Positions 8,650-17,596 of a stretch of DNA of 64,000 bases are shown piece by piece. The notes beneath the pieces are model-generated. The model was not told where the DNA came from. It searched no databases and was given only the letters and a program-made list of their open reading frames with translations. A program made the translations under genes and the position numbers. The stretch spans positions 1-64,000 of the forward strand of contig NZ_NRRG01000008.1 of the NCBI RefSeq assembly GCF_016583575.1, in the 5' to 3' direction. Numbering within the stretch: position 1 is the first letter of the stretch; every line of letters starts with the position of its first letter. This stretch comes from Thiocystis violacea. GTDB taxonomy: Bacteria; Pseudomonadota; Gammaproteobacteria; Chromatiales; Chromatiaceae.

Positions 8650-9987
8650 ATGCCGCTCACGCCCGCCGAGACCTGGGAGCGCCTCTCGCCCGGCCTGCGC
8701 CGCGGGCTGCTGATCGGCGCGGTGCTGGGAGTGGTCGCGCTGATCGCGGCGATCGCCCTGGACGAGCCTGCCACGCCAGGCACGCGCGCCGAGCCGGCGC
8801 GCGAACGGCTCACCCGGAACCTGCTGACCGATGCCGATCCGCGCGCGCTCGGCATCGACGGCCTGGCCAATCGCCTGACCCAGCTTGAGCGCGAGCTGGC
8901 CCAGGCGACGGCGCGCGAGCGTCAGCGCGGCCCCGGCGAAGCGGCGACGCTCAACCGCCAGGTCGAGCAGCTGCGTCAGTCCCAGCAGACCGAGATCCAG
9001 GCCCTGCGGCAGGAGATCACCCGGCTGCGGGAGGATCTTCAGGCGCGTCCGGCGATGCCGACGTCAACCACAGTGCCACCCAGCCAGCCAGCGGCGTCTC
9101 CGGCCTCCGAGTCGAAGACGGCGCGCCCGCTCCGGCCGCCGCCTCTGGACGATCCGGCGCTGTTCGAGCGCCCGCCGGCCACGCCGCTCACCGCTCTGAG
9201 TCCATCGCCAGCGGCCCAGCCAACGCGGGCGAGCGGACCGCTGACGATCCGCGTGGTGGAGCAGGCCCCGGCGACGCCCTCGGCGGCGTCCGCGAACGCC
9301 AAGCAGGCCGGCGATCCCGCTGACACCGCCCTCCTGATCCCTGCCGGCAGCCTGCTGCGCGGGGTTCTGCTCTCCGGGATGGATGCCCCCACCGGACGAC
9401 AGGCCCGCCGCGATCCCTATCCGGCCCTGGTGCGCCTCAAGCACGACGCCATCCTCCCCAACCGCTTCCGCGCCGATGTGCGCGAGTGCTTCATCACGGT
9501 GGCGGGCTACGGCGAGCTTTCGAGCGAGCGCGCCTTCCTGCGCACCGAGGTCATCGCCTGCGTGCGCCGCGACGGCGGCGTGATCGAGATCCCGGTCGAT
9601 GGCTACGCCGTCGGCGAGGACGGCAAGGTGGGGCTGCGCGGGCGCCTGGTCTCCAAGCAGGGGCAGGTGATCGCCCGCGCCATGCAGGTGTCCTTCCTGC
9701 AGGGAATCTCGGATGTCTTCAACAAGTCCTCGGTGACGACCATTTCGACCACCAGCGACGGCAAGGTCCAATACCAGGACGTGTTGTCCAGCGATTCGGC
9801 GCAGGCGGCGGCCATCACCGGGACCGGCAAGGCGCTCGATCGGCTCGCCCAGTATTACCTCGACATGGCCGAGAACATCTTCCCGGTGATCGAGGTCGAT
9901 GCCGGGCGTCCGATCGAGGTGATCCTCAATCGCGGGGCTTCTCTGCAACTGGCCCAGGCGAATCGTCGCCGTGATGGGCGGCGGTGA
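8650..9987 (+). CDS. traB: Conjugal transfer protein TraB
   Basis: TraB is the VirB10-like scaffold that spans both membranes and joins the inner ATPases to the outer ring. The 445-residue protein has one membrane helix at about residues 18-38, a coiled coil near 75-130 (LTQLERELAQATARERQR onward), a Pro/Ala-rich linker, and a C-terminal TrbI-like beta domain with LIPAGSLLRGVLLSGMDAPTG and YALVRLK-type strands, then VSFLQGISDVF. The start follows the traK stop with no gap. All features fit the family; the proline-rich linker is somewhat long. Confidence 0.92.
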   Translation: MPLTPAETWERLSPGLRRGLLIGAVLGVVALIAAIALDEPATPGTRAEPARERLTRNLLTDADPRALGIDGLANRLTQLERELAQATARERQRGPGEAATLNRQVEQLRQSQQTEIQALRQEITRLREDLQARPAMPTSTTVPPSQPAASPASESKTARPLRPPPLDDPALFERPPATPLTALSPSPAAQPTRASGPLTIRVVEQAPATPSAASANAKQAGDPADTALLIPAGSLLRGVLLSGMDAPTGRQARRDPYPALVRLKHDAILPNRFRADVRECFITVAGYGELSSERAFLRTEVIACVRRDGGVIEIPVDGYAVGEDGKVGLRGRLVSKQGQVIARAMQVSFLQGISDVFNKSSVTTISTTSDGKVQYQDVLSSDSAQAAAITGTGKALDRLAQYYLDMAENIFPVIEVDAGRPIEVILNRGASLQLAQANRRRDGRR

Positions 9988-9997
9988 GGAGGGACTG

Positions 9998-11476
9998 ATG
10001 CGTATCCGAACAAAAAAACTGGTGAGCCCATTCACCCTGGCTCTGGTCCTGCTCCTATTGGTCGGTCTGTCGGCGGGCGCGGTTGGCGATGAAAGGGCAG
10101 GGGCTGTGACCATGGAGCCCGACGACATCGCACAGCTCATGCTAGGCATCGACGGGATGCGCCGTCTGCCGGTGCCGGGGGTCCAGATGGTCCAGTCGGG
10201 CGAGCGGGTGTTCTTCGTCTCGACCAACGGGCGCTATGCCTTCCTGGGTCCGGCGATCGACCTCTGGCATGGGGAGCGCCTAACCTCGCTCGCCGAGGCC
10301 GACCGGCTGATGGGGCGGATCGACCGGACGCGCCTCAAGCTCGACGCCAGTGATCTGGGGGCGCTGGATCTGGGGGAAGGGGAGGGGACCGAGGAGGTCT
10401 GGGTTTTCCTCGATCCCGAAGGCCCACAGTGCGCCACGCTGCTCGATCAGCTCCAGGCGCTATCGCCGTCGCAACGGGCGCCCTATCGCGTTCGCCTCAT
10501 CCCGCTGGGGGTGCTCGGCAAGCCGTCCCTGGCCACGGTGGTGCGGCTCAACTGTTTGGCCGAGCGGGATCCGGCGGCCGCGCGTGAGGCCCTGGTCAGC
10601 CAGGCCTTTGAGACCCTGCCGCCGGCCGAGGGCGCCTGCGGACAGGGCGCCCTCCAGCGTGCCCTGGTCACCGCCCAACTGCTCGGCCTCACCCAGGTGC
10701 CCTTCCTGATCGCACCGGACGGACGCTTGCACGCGGGCGTACCGACCGATCTGCTGGCCTGGCTCACCCGAGGTGTCCTGATCCTGCTGCTCACGGGCGC
10801 GAGCCTGCTGACCAGCGGCTGCGGCTCGCTCGCCGTGGGCGAGAAGCGCTTTGGCTGTAAGGGGCATCCAAGCGATCCCTTGTGCTTGCCCGCCTCGCGG
10901 GTCTATGAGCTGACCAATGGGACGGATGTGCTCCAGCCGCCCGACGGGGAGCGCGCGGCGGATTGGCCGCGGTCCGGCGAGTCGCCGCGACGCCCAACCC
11001 TGGGCACCGCGAAGCGGACCCGCGCGGCGGTCGGGTTCTTCGGTGAGGATGCGGATCTGTTCACAGTGGCACCGACCCCGGTCAAGGATCCGCCAGGTGA
11101 CGAGCCGCTCCCCATCAAGGCGCCCGTGGAGGCTCCGCCCATCGTGGCCGAGGACGACCGGCTACAACCCCGCTCACGCGACCCCATCCCGCAGCGGGTA
11201 CCCGCGCAGGTGATGCGTCTCTGGCTCGCCCCCTGGGAAGACGAGAACGCCGACCTGCACGCGAGCGGTTACGTCTTCACCGAGATCACTCCGCGCACCT
11301 GGAGCCTCGCCGCCGGGCCAGACCGCTTCTCCAACGCCCGGCTCAAGCCCCTCCAGGTCGAGGCGCGCGTCGCGCCGGGCGGCGGGGAGTCTTCCGCACC
11401 CCCGCGTCGCCAACCGACGTGCGCGGGCGAGCCCTGTCCCTCCGCGACCGGCGAGCCCCGGCGCTCCTTGAATTGA
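9998..11476 (+). CDS. DsbC-like/TraV fusion protein
   Basis: One 492-residue frame holds two proteins normally encoded apart. Residues about 1-255 resemble a periplasmic DsbC-type disulfide isomerase: signal-like N-terminus, a dimerisation-domain stretch (GERVFFVSTNGRYAFLG), and a thioredoxin-like fold. The expected CxxC active site is degenerate, reading DPEGPQC, so only one Cys remains. Residues from about 255 are TraV, the outer-membrane lipoprotein of the conjugation channel: hydrophobic segment LLLLTGASLL, lipobox-like LTSGC with Cys 275, then RFGCKGHPSDPLCLPASRVYE and the C-terminal MRLWLAPWEDENADLH. No ATG or GTG is seen at the junction. The start at 9998 has a GAGGAGG site; traB ends just before. 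Either a true fusion exists, or translation restarts at a non-standard codon near 10770. Confidence 0.75.
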   Translation: MRIRTKKLVSPFTLALVLLLLVGLSAGAVGDERAGAVTMEPDDIAQLMLGIDGMRRLPVPGVQMVQSGERVFFVSTNGRYAFLGPAIDLWHGERLTSLAEADRLMGRIDRTRLKLDASDLGALDLGEGEGTEEVWVFLDPEGPQCATLLDQLQALSPSQRAPYRVRLIPLGVLGKPSLATVVRLNCLAERDPAAAREALVSQAFETLPPAEGACGQGALQRALVTAQLLGLTQVPFLIAPDGRLHAGVPTDLLAWLTRGVLILLLTGASLLTSGCGSLAVGEKRFGCKGHPSDPLCLPASRVYELTNGTDVLQPPDGERAADWPRSGESPRRPTLGTAKRTRAAVGFFGEDADLFTVAPTPVKDPPGDEPLPIKAPVEAPPIVAEDDRLQPRSRDPIPQRVPAQVMRLWLAPWEDENADLHASGYVFTEITPRTWSLAAGPDRFSNARLKPLQVEARVAPGGGESSAPPRRQPTCAGEPCPSATGEPRRSLN

Positions 11477-11499
11477 TCGAACCGACAGAGGAAACCCCG

Positions 11500-11826
11500 A
11501 TGATGACGTCTCATGACCGACACCACCTGGCCGGCCGGATGCTGTTCCTGGCCCTGGCCTTCGCCCCCCTGCTCGCCGCCGCCAGCTCCGGCACCGGCGA
11601 CACCACCGGCACCGAGTTCCAGGAAGTCTACACGCTCCTCACCGGCTGGATGACCGGCCTGCTCGGCAAGGTCATCGCCATCGCCTTCATCCTGGTCGGA
11701 CTGGTCGCCGGCGTGATGCGCCAGTCGATCATGGGCTTCGTGGTCGGCGTCTCGGCGGGGGTCGGGATGCTGGTCGCGCCGAACATCATCGACACCCTCT
11801 TCACCGCGACCCTGCCGCTCGCCTGA
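11500..11826 (+). CDS. traA: Pilin subunit TraA
   Basis: TraA is the propilin of the conjugative pilus. The 108-residue product has a leader of about 30 residues with LALAFAPLLAAASS at the cleavage region, followed by a mature part with two hydrophobic segments (KVIAIAFILVGLVAGVM and GFVVGVSAGVGMLVAPNII) separated by a short turn, the normal TraA hairpin topology. The start at 11500 is preceded by CAGAGGAAACC. Placement after the TraV part and before traC agrees with the family. The length equals other F-like propilins of SXT-type elements. Confidence 0.85.
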   Translation: MMTSHDRHHLAGRMLFLALAFAPLLAAASSGTGDTTGTEFQEVYTLLTGWMTGLLGKVIAIAFILVGLVAGVMRQSIMGFVVGVSAGVGMLVAPNIIDTLFTATLPLA

Positions 11827-11930
11827 GGGGACGCTCGGTGGCTCTCTCCTGCGCCTTCACAGCGCCACCGGCCACTCCCGGCCGAGACCGGGCCGGCAAC
11901 GGCCCATCCCCCGAATCAGAGAGGAGCGCC

Positions 11931-12248
11931 ATGTCCCTGTGCGACCCCTGGCCCGAGACCCGCCACTATCTGTCGGTCCCCAAGGCCCTGTTCGCGTCCC
12001 TGGCCGAGCTGTCGCCGGCGGCGCGCGATCGCTTTCTGGAGCAGGCCCTGGCCCGCGTGCAGGGGCGCACGCCGGTGCTGGTGTGCGACGCCAACCGTCG
12101 GCTGCTCAAACCCTGCCATCCGGCGCGCGCCCGCGAGCTGTTGCGACGCCGGCGCGTTCGGGTGCTCTCGACCGATCCGCTGTTGCTGCAATTACACCGG
12201 GTCGTCGGCCCCGTCGCGATGGCGGGCGATGCGGAGTCCACCCGATGA
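11931..12248 (+). CDS. Small protein with RRXRR/PLMP-like domain
   Basis: This 105-residue protein sits between traA and traC. ATG at 11931 follows GAGGAG at a good distance, and its stop overlaps the traC start (ATGA), so it is translationally coupled. The N-terminus (DPWPETRHYLSVPKALF, then LSPAARDRFLEQAL) is helical. The second half reads TPVLVCDANRRLLKPCHPARARELL, then RRVRVLSTDPLLLQL, a close echo of the RRXRR (PLMP) domain that starts IscB-type nucleases and many HNH proteins, where the pattern is V.D..GKPLMPCHPARARKLL..GRA.V..R.PF.I.L. No RuvC or HNH part follows. Role unknown; a nucleic-acid-binding or regulatory role is a guess. The gene is real by context; the domain call is by eye. 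Confidence 0.7.
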   Translation: MSLCDPWPETRHYLSVPKALFASLAELSPAARDRFLEQALARVQGRTPVLVCDANRRLLKPCHPARARELLRRRRVRVLSTDPLLLQLHRVVGPVAMAGDAESTR

Positions 12249-14641
12249 GAGAGCGCCGTTTTCAGGGCGAGCGCGCCGCCGCGCTCTTTCCGACCTTGGC
12301 CTGCGATCCCGAGCCGGGGATCTTCCTGCTCGACGACCAGAGCCTCGCCTTCGGGTGGCACGGTCAGCCCCTGGCCGGGGCCGATCAGGGCCATGCCGAC
12401 CGCCTCACGGCGCTGGTCAATCAGGAATGGCCGACCGATACCCTGCTGCAGATCGTCCTCTGGGCCTCGCCCGACATTGAGGCACCGCTCGCGGCGATGA
12501 ACGGCCTGCGCACCGAGCTGCGGCATCCCCTGTTGCGCGCGGCGACCGCCGAGCGGGCGGCCTTTCTGCGCGCCGGGGTGAGCGCGCCGCTCATCCGCCA
12601 ATCCGACACCCGGGTGCGTGACGTCCAGGTTCTGGTGACCGTCAAGCTCCCGCTGCCGGGTCCCTTGCCGAGCGCCGCCGCCCATCAGGCCGCGCTCGAT
12701 CTGCGCGCGAGCACCGAGCAGGTGCTCTCAACCGTCGGACTTCAGCCCCGTCCACTGATGGCCGGGGATCTGGTCCGGCTCATGAATAGCCTGCTCAACT
12801 GGGGGCCAGAGGCGACCTGGCGCGAGCGGGTGACGCCCGAGGCGGATCCGACGCGGATCCTGCGCGAGCAGTTCCTCGACCCCGATCAGGCCCTGGAGGT
12901 GGACGCCCAGGGGCTGACGCTCGGCGACTGCCGGGTTCAGACCCTGTCGGTCAAGCGCTTTCCCGACCGGCTGCACTTTGGGCTCGCCGCGCGCTATCTG
13001 AGCGACCCCTTCTCGGGGACGCGCGGCATCCCGCACAACCTGCTGGTGTGTCTGAACCTCCACTTTCCCGAGCCCGAGACCACCCGCACGCGACTCCAGA
13101 CCCAGAGTCAGTGGGCGACCAACATGGCGACCGGGCCGATCGCCGTCTATCTGCCGCGCCTGGCCGAGCGGGCGCGCGGCTTTCGCGTGCTCTTCGAACG
13201 CCTCGACGCCGGGGACCGGCCGGTGCGGGCGCATCTGGGTCTGGTGCTGTTCGCGCCCAAGGACCAGGCCACCGCCGCCGCCTCGAACCTGCGCACCTAC
13301 TGGCGCGAGCTGGGCTTCCAGGTGGTCAGCGACCGTTTCTTCACCCTGCCGCTGTTTCTCAACGCGCTGCCCTTCGGCGCCGATCGCGGGGCGATCCGTG
13401 ACATGCAGCGCTACCGCACCCTGGCGGCCTCGCACGCGGTCAACCTGATGCCGGTGCATGGAGACTGGAAGGGCAGCGGCACCCCGGTGTTGAACCTCGT
13501 CAGCCGCGGCGGGCAGCTCATGAACCTCTCGCTGTTCGACTCCGCCTCCAACTACAACGCCTGCATTGCCGCCCAGTCGGGCGCGGGCAAGTCGTTTCTG
13601 ACCAACGAGCTGATCTCCACTACGCTCTCGGTCGGAGGGCGGTGCTGGGTGATCGACGTCGGGCGCTCCTACGAGAAGCTCTGCGAGGCGCTCGACGGGC
13701 AGTTCCTCGCCTTCACCCGCGAGACGCGGATCGGTCTCAATCCCTTCGAGCTGGTGGTCCATTGGGACGAGGAGGCCGACATGATCGCCGCCCTGGTCGG
13801 GGCCATGATCGCGCCTTCCGGCGGGCTGGACGATTACGCCCTCGCCGGTCTCAAGCGGGTGCTCAAGGCGGTCTGGGATGACCAGGGGGCGGCCATGACC
13901 ATCGACGGGATCGCGCGGGCCTTGAGGGCCGAGGCGGATGCGCGCCTGAGCGATCTGGGCACCCAGATCTATCCCTTCACCACCCAGGGTGAGTACGGGC
14001 GCTTCTTCAACGGACCCAACAGCATTGAGTTCGCCGCCCCCTTCGTGGTGCTCGAACTGGAGGAACTCAAAGGGCGCAAGCATCTGCAACAGGTGGTGCT
14101 GCTGCAACTGATCTATCAGATCCAGCAGGCGATGTACCTGGGCGAGCGCGACCAGGCCAAGCTGGTGATCATCGACGAGGCTTGGGATCTGCTCGCCCAG
14201 GGCGATGTCGCCCGTTTCATCGAGACCGGCTATCGGCGCTTTCGCAAGTACCGGGGCGCCGCCGTCACGGTCACCCAGTCGCTCAACGACCTTTATGCCC
14301 ATCCGACCGGGCGGGCGATCGCCGAGAACTCGGCCCACACCTTCCTGCTCGCCCAGCCGGCGCAGGCGATCGATCAGCTGCGCGCGGCCAAGCGCCTGCC
14401 GCTGACCGAGGGCGGGGCGGAGCTGTTGAAGACCGTGCATACGGTCCCTGGTGTCTATTCCGAGATCCTGGTCATCGGCGACTATGGAGCCGGGATCGGG
14501 CGCCTCATCGTCGATACCTTCCGGCAGTTGCTCTATTCGACCCACCCGCGCGAGGTCGCGGCGCTGACGGCGCTGCGCCGCCAGGGCTTGTCGATCGATG
14601 CGGCCATCCGTCGGCGGCTCGCGGAGCGCGGGCATGGTTGA
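12245..14641 (+). CDS. traC: Conjugation ATPase TraC
   Basis: TraC is the VirB4-like ATPase that powers pilus assembly. The 798-residue product starts with ATG at 12245, overlapping the stop of the preceding small gene, although the frame is open upstream. The Walker A motif AQSGAGKSFLTNELI lies near residue 443 and the Walker B stretch KLVIIDEAWDLL near 639, followed by TVTQSLNDLY, all diagnostic of TraC. The N-terminal 400 residues form the membrane-contacting domain of the family (TIGR02746 style). The protein should sit at the cytoplasmic face of the inner membrane. Confidence 0.93.
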   Translation: MRERRFQGERAAALFPTLACDPEPGIFLLDDQSLAFGWHGQPLAGADQGHADRLTALVNQEWPTDTLLQIVLWASPDIEAPLAAMNGLRTELRHPLLRAATAERAAFLRAGVSAPLIRQSDTRVRDVQVLVTVKLPLPGPLPSAAAHQAALDLRASTEQVLSTVGLQPRPLMAGDLVRLMNSLLNWGPEATWRERVTPEADPTRILREQFLDPDQALEVDAQGLTLGDCRVQTLSVKRFPDRLHFGLAARYLSDPFSGTRGIPHNLLVCLNLHFPEPETTRTRLQTQSQWATNMATGPIAVYLPRLAERARGFRVLFERLDAGDRPVRAHLGLVLFAPKDQATAAASNLRTYWRELGFQVVSDRFFTLPLFLNALPFGADRGAIRDMQRYRTLAASHAVNLMPVHGDWKGSGTPVLNLVSRGGQLMNLSLFDSASNYNACIAAQSGAGKSFLTNELISTTLSVGGRCWVIDVGRSYEKLCEALDGQFLAFTRETRIGLNPFELVVHWDEEADMIAALVGAMIAPSGGLDDYALAGLKRVLKAVWDDQGAAMTIDGIARALRAEADARLSDLGTQIYPFTTQGEYGRFFNGPNSIEFAAPFVVLELEELKGRKHLQQVVLLQLIYQIQQAMYLGERDQAKLVIIDEAWDLLAQGDVARFIETGYRRFRKYRGAAVTVTQSLNDLYAHPTGRAIAENSAHTFLLAQPAQAIDQLRAAKRLPLTEGGAELLKTVHTVPGVYSEILVIGDYGAGIGRLIVDTFRQLLYSTHPREVAALTALRRQGLSIDAAIRRRLAERGHG

Positions 14642-14759
14642 GACGCGTCCACCGTCGGCGCCGGTCATCCGCGCCGCCCGGCGGCTCGGTCGTCCGCTGG
14701 CTCTGGCCCTAGAGGGTCGAGCGGAGCGGATGGCGGACGTCCCGTATGCGCCGGAGTAA
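14634..14759 (+). CDS. Possible 41-residue protein between traC and trhF
   Basis: ATG at 14634 overlaps the traC stop and the frame ends at 14759, overlapping the trhF start at 14746. The product begins MVETRPPSAPVIRAARRLG and is basic and Pro/Ala-rich. Bridging two genes by overlaps at both ends is typical of tightly packed operons and is the main reason for listing it. No family is known to me and it could also be a chance frame in GC-rich DNA. Confidence 0.35.
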   Translation: MVETRPPSAPVIRAARRLGRPLALALEGRAERMADVPYAPE

Positions 14760-15309
14760 CGCCGCGCCACCGGCGCGACGCTGGGCGCGGCGCTGGGGGG
14801 CCGGTCTCCGGGCGCTCGGGTGGCGCTGGGCGGTGCTCGCCATCGCGGCCCTGAGCCTGGTTCTGGCTGTCGGCGCCTACGGGGCGATCCGCTACCGCCT
14901 CGGCCTCGATCTTCAGGCCCGCGGTTGCCTGGAGTCCGCGCGGGTGTTCCTGATCGACACCTTCGTCGGTCCCGAGGATGTGGTTCAGGGCGACCTGGTG
15001 GCCTTTCGCGCGCAGGGGCTGGGGGTGGAGGCCTTCGAGGGACGCCTGTTCGTCAAGCGCGCCGCCGGGGTGCCGGGGGATTGGGTGACGGTGACGCGCG
15101 CCGAGACCGCCATCAACGGCCTGCCGATGGTCGAGGGACTCGCGCTCGCCCCGGCCCTTCGGCGCGATCCGGCGAGCCTAGAGCGCCACGAGCGCGTCCC
15201 GGTCGAGCACTTCTGGATGCTCGGGGAGACCGCCGACAGCTTCGACTCGCGCTATTGGGGCTTCCTGCCGCAGGCGCGGGTCGTGGGGAAGGCGTATGCG
15301 CTCTTTTGA
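14746..15309 (+). CDS. trhF: Signal-peptidase-like transfer protein TrhF
   Basis: TrhF/TraF belongs to the S26 signal peptidase family and is thought to process or assemble pilin. The 187-residue protein has a basic start, a membrane segment at about residues 25-45 (WAVLAIAALSLVLAVGAYGAI), and the S26 landmarks: GCLESARVF with the likely catalytic Ser, FVKRAAGVPGDWV with the likely catalytic Lys, and the C-terminal LGETADSFDSRYWGF motif. The active site should face the periplasm. Its end overlaps the traW start by 14 bases. Confidence 0.87.
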   Translation: MRRSNAAPPARRWARRWGAGLRALGWRWAVLAIAALSLVLAVGAYGAIRYRLGLDLQARGCLESARVFLIDTFVGPEDVVQGDLVAFRAQGLGVEAFEGRLFVKRAAGVPGDWVTVTRAETAINGLPMVEGLALAPALRRDPASLERHERVPVEHFWMLGETADSFDSRYWGFLPQARVVGKAYALF

Positions 15310-16504
15310 GTGGCGATGGGCGACGGTCGTGATCCCGGCTCTGGCGACCCTGGTCGTCGCCGAGCCTGGGGCCGGTGAGCCGTTACCGGATCCGGCGCTG
15401 CGCGATCGGGCGGTGCGGATTCAGGAGCGGGCGCTGGGGACGCCGCTGCCGGGATGGCTGACAGACCAGAACGCGTCGATCGAGGCGTGGTCGCGAGGGT
15501 TGGGCCACCTGGAGCCGGGCGCGCCGTCGTGGGTCAGGCTTCCGACCCCCGATGCGCCGTCGACGGGGCCAGGCGGCCGGGAACGGACGCTCACCATTCT
15601 CGCCTCGCGTGCCCTGGGCGAGGCGCAACTGCGCGAGCTGTTCGCGCAGGCCGCCGGTCGGCCCGAGGTGCGGGTGGTCTTTCGGGGCGTGGCGCCGGGC
15701 GAATCGCTGGGTGATTTTATTCGCCAGATCCACGGGCTTCTGCGTCAAGCGCGAGAGGATCTGGGCCGCAAGGTCGTTCCACGCGTCGAGATCGATCCGC
15801 GTCCCTTCCAGACCCCCTTGGTCGAGCTGGCTCCGACCCTGATCGTGACCGATGGGGCCGGGAAGGAGCTGGCCCGCGTCAGCGGGATCAGCCGTCCGGA
15901 CTGGCTGCTGGAGCAGGTGGGGCAGGGGCGACGGGGCGATCTGGGGGTGCGCGGTCCGACCGTCGCGGTCAGCGAACCCGACCTGATCGCCGAATTGCAG
16001 CGGCGTCTGGCCGCCATCGACTGGAGCGCCCGGCGCGAAGCCGCCCTGGCGCGCTATTGGGAGCGGGCCGAGCTGGCCGAACTGCCAGCGGCGGAGCGCC
16101 CGCGCGAGCGGCGCCTGGAGCGGACCGTCGTCGTCGAGGCCGACGTGACCCTCCCGGACGGAACCGTCGCGATCCGTGCCGGCGAGCGCGTCGATCCGCT
16201 CGCGATCCTCCCCTTCCGTCAGCGTCTGTTCATCTTCGACGCCACCGATCCGCGTCAGGTCGCCGAGGTCGCGCGGCGCGGCGCGGCGAGTCGCGCCGAG
16301 GGGCGGCTGCCGCTCTATCTGGCGACGCGCCTGGATCGGGCGGCGGGGTGGGGCGGCTACCGTGATGTCCAGACGGTGTTGCAGGATTCGCTTTACCTCC
16401 TCACCCCCGACGTCCAGCGCCGCTTCCGGATCGAGCGGGTGCCGGCGGTGGTCGAGTCGCGCGATGGCTCCCTGGTGGTGTCGGAATGGGTGCCGGAGGG
16501 CTGA
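15296..16504 (+). CDS. traW: TrbC-TraW fusion protein TraW
   Basis: In SXT-like elements the F proteins TrbC and TraW are made as one chain, and this 402-residue protein follows that pattern. After a signal peptide (TVVIPALATLVVAEPGAG), residues about 90-200 form a TrbC-type thioredoxin-like domain (LTILASRALGEAQLRELF, EVRVVFRGVAPGE, PTLIVTDG). The remainder is TraW (DVTLPDGTVAIRAGERVDPLA, then LFIFDATDPRQ). Both parts act in the periplasm on pilus assembly. The start overlaps trhF and follows GGGGAAGG. Confidence 0.9.
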   Translation: MRSFEWRWATVVIPALATLVVAEPGAGEPLPDPALRDRAVRIQERALGTPLPGWLTDQNASIEAWSRGLGHLEPGAPSWVRLPTPDAPSTGPGGRERTLTILASRALGEAQLRELFAQAAGRPEVRVVFRGVAPGESLGDFIRQIHGLLRQAREDLGRKVVPRVEIDPRPFQTPLVELAPTLIVTDGAGKELARVSGISRPDWLLEQVGQGRRGDLGVRGPTVAVSEPDLIAELQRRLAAIDWSARREAALARYWERAELAELPAAERPRERRLERTVVVEADVTLPDGTVAIRAGERVDPLAILPFRQRLFIFDATDPRQVAEVARRGAASRAEGRLPLYLATRLDRAAGWGGYRDVQTVLQDSLYLLTPDVQRRFRIERVPAVVESRDGSLVVSEWVPEG

Positions 16505-16506
16505 GG

Positions 16507-17565
16507 ATGGGCAGGATCTGGCGGTGCCGCTTCCTTCAGGCCGCCGTACTGGTGGGTTTGTTGCTCGCGCTGGCCCTGACCGTGCGCGCCCAGGAAGAGA
16601 CCACCGCCGGTCTGGGCAACGCCGTCTGTCCCGACGCCGAGCTGCTTGGCCCCAAGCTCATCACCGACATCTGCTGGAGCTGTCTCTTTCCGCTCAAGAT
16701 CGCCGGGGCGCCGATCGGCGGCGGCTCCGTGCCGAGCGGGGCCAGCGACCAGGCGCTCTGTGCCTGTCCCGACCCGGCCGGTCTGCCGAGTCCCGGCGTG
16801 GTGATCGGGATGTGGGAGCCGGCGCGGATCGTCGAGCTGGTGCGGGTGCCGGGCTGTCTGCCCGCGTTGGGCGGTGCCCGGCTCGATCTGGGGTCCTGGC
16901 GCATGCTCGGCACGCCCGGTCAGGCCAACTACGACGGCTCCGACAAGGCGTTCTACAACTATCACTACTACGCCTTCCCGATCCTGGTGATGCTCGATCT
17001 GTTCTTTCCGGACCGCTGCAACGTCGATCACCTGACCGACTTCGACGTGCTCTATCTCTCCGAGCTGGATCCGACCTGGAACAACGACGAGCTGGCCTTC
17101 TTCACCAATCCCGAGGCCGCCTTCGTCGCCAATCCCATCGCTCAGGCGGCCTGTCTCGTCGATGCCGCCTCGGCCACCACGCTCCAGAAGCCGCTCGATA
17201 CCCTGTTCTGGTGCGCCGGCGCCTGGGGCGGGCTCTATCCCTTCACCGGACGCACCCCGACCCTCAACGGGCGTCCCTCGGAGATGAGTCTGGCGAGCGC
17301 GCGGGTGCTGGCGGCCCTGCACCGGCGCGGACTGGCGCGTCGGACCGTCGGGGACGAGGCCCTCTGCGAGGCGCCCTTCGCGCTCATGCTGCCCAAGACC
17401 CAGTACCGGCTGTCCCAGTTCTATCCGCTTCCGGAGGCCAATTCCAACCACGTCATCGGTGAGAGCGAGTTGCGCTGGGGGATGTGGCGCAACGTCCCCG
17501 GCGTGGGCGAGGATCACCTCTATCTGATCTGGCGCTGGCATGACTGTTGTGCGACCTGGCTTTGA
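16507..17565 (+). CDS. traU: Conjugal transfer protein TraU
   Basis: TraU is a periplasmic protein required for DNA transfer more than for pilus formation. The start ATG at 16507 lies two bases after the traW stop; an earlier in-frame GTG at 16486 is less likely. A signal peptide (VLVGLLLALALTVRAQ) precedes a Cys-rich 330-residue mature protein with DICWSCLFPLKIAGAPIG, NYHYYAFPILVMLDLFFP and YRLSQFYPLPE, typical TraU motifs. The Cys content suggests disulfides, which is relevant because the DsbC-like domain next door has lost half its active site. Confidence 0.92.
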   Translation: MGRIWRCRFLQAAVLVGLLLALALTVRAQEETTAGLGNAVCPDAELLGPKLITDICWSCLFPLKIAGAPIGGGSVPSGASDQALCACPDPAGLPSPGVVIGMWEPARIVELVRVPGCLPALGGARLDLGSWRMLGTPGQANYDGSDKAFYNYHYYAFPILVMLDLFFPDRCNVDHLTDFDVLYLSELDPTWNNDELAFFTNPEAAFVANPIAQAACLVDAASATTLQKPLDTLFWCAGAWGGLYPFTGRTPTLNGRPSEMSLASARVLAALHRRGLARRTVGDEALCEAPFALMLPKTQYRLSQFYPLPEANSNHVIGESELRWGMWRNVPGVGEDHLYLIWRWHDCCATWL

Positions 17566-17596
17566 CCCTTCAGTTCCGCTGTGGGTAGGCGCGGCC

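Noticed and set aside
11931-12248. An IscB or OMEGA nuclease system
   Set aside because: Only the small PLMP-like part is present. No RuvC or HNH motif and no omega-RNA-like region are nearby.
12728-14770. 680-residue open frame on the minus strand
   Set aside because: It lies exactly antisense to traC; its text is repetitive His/Gln/Arg/Gly without any motif. Long antisense frames are common opposite GC-rich genes.
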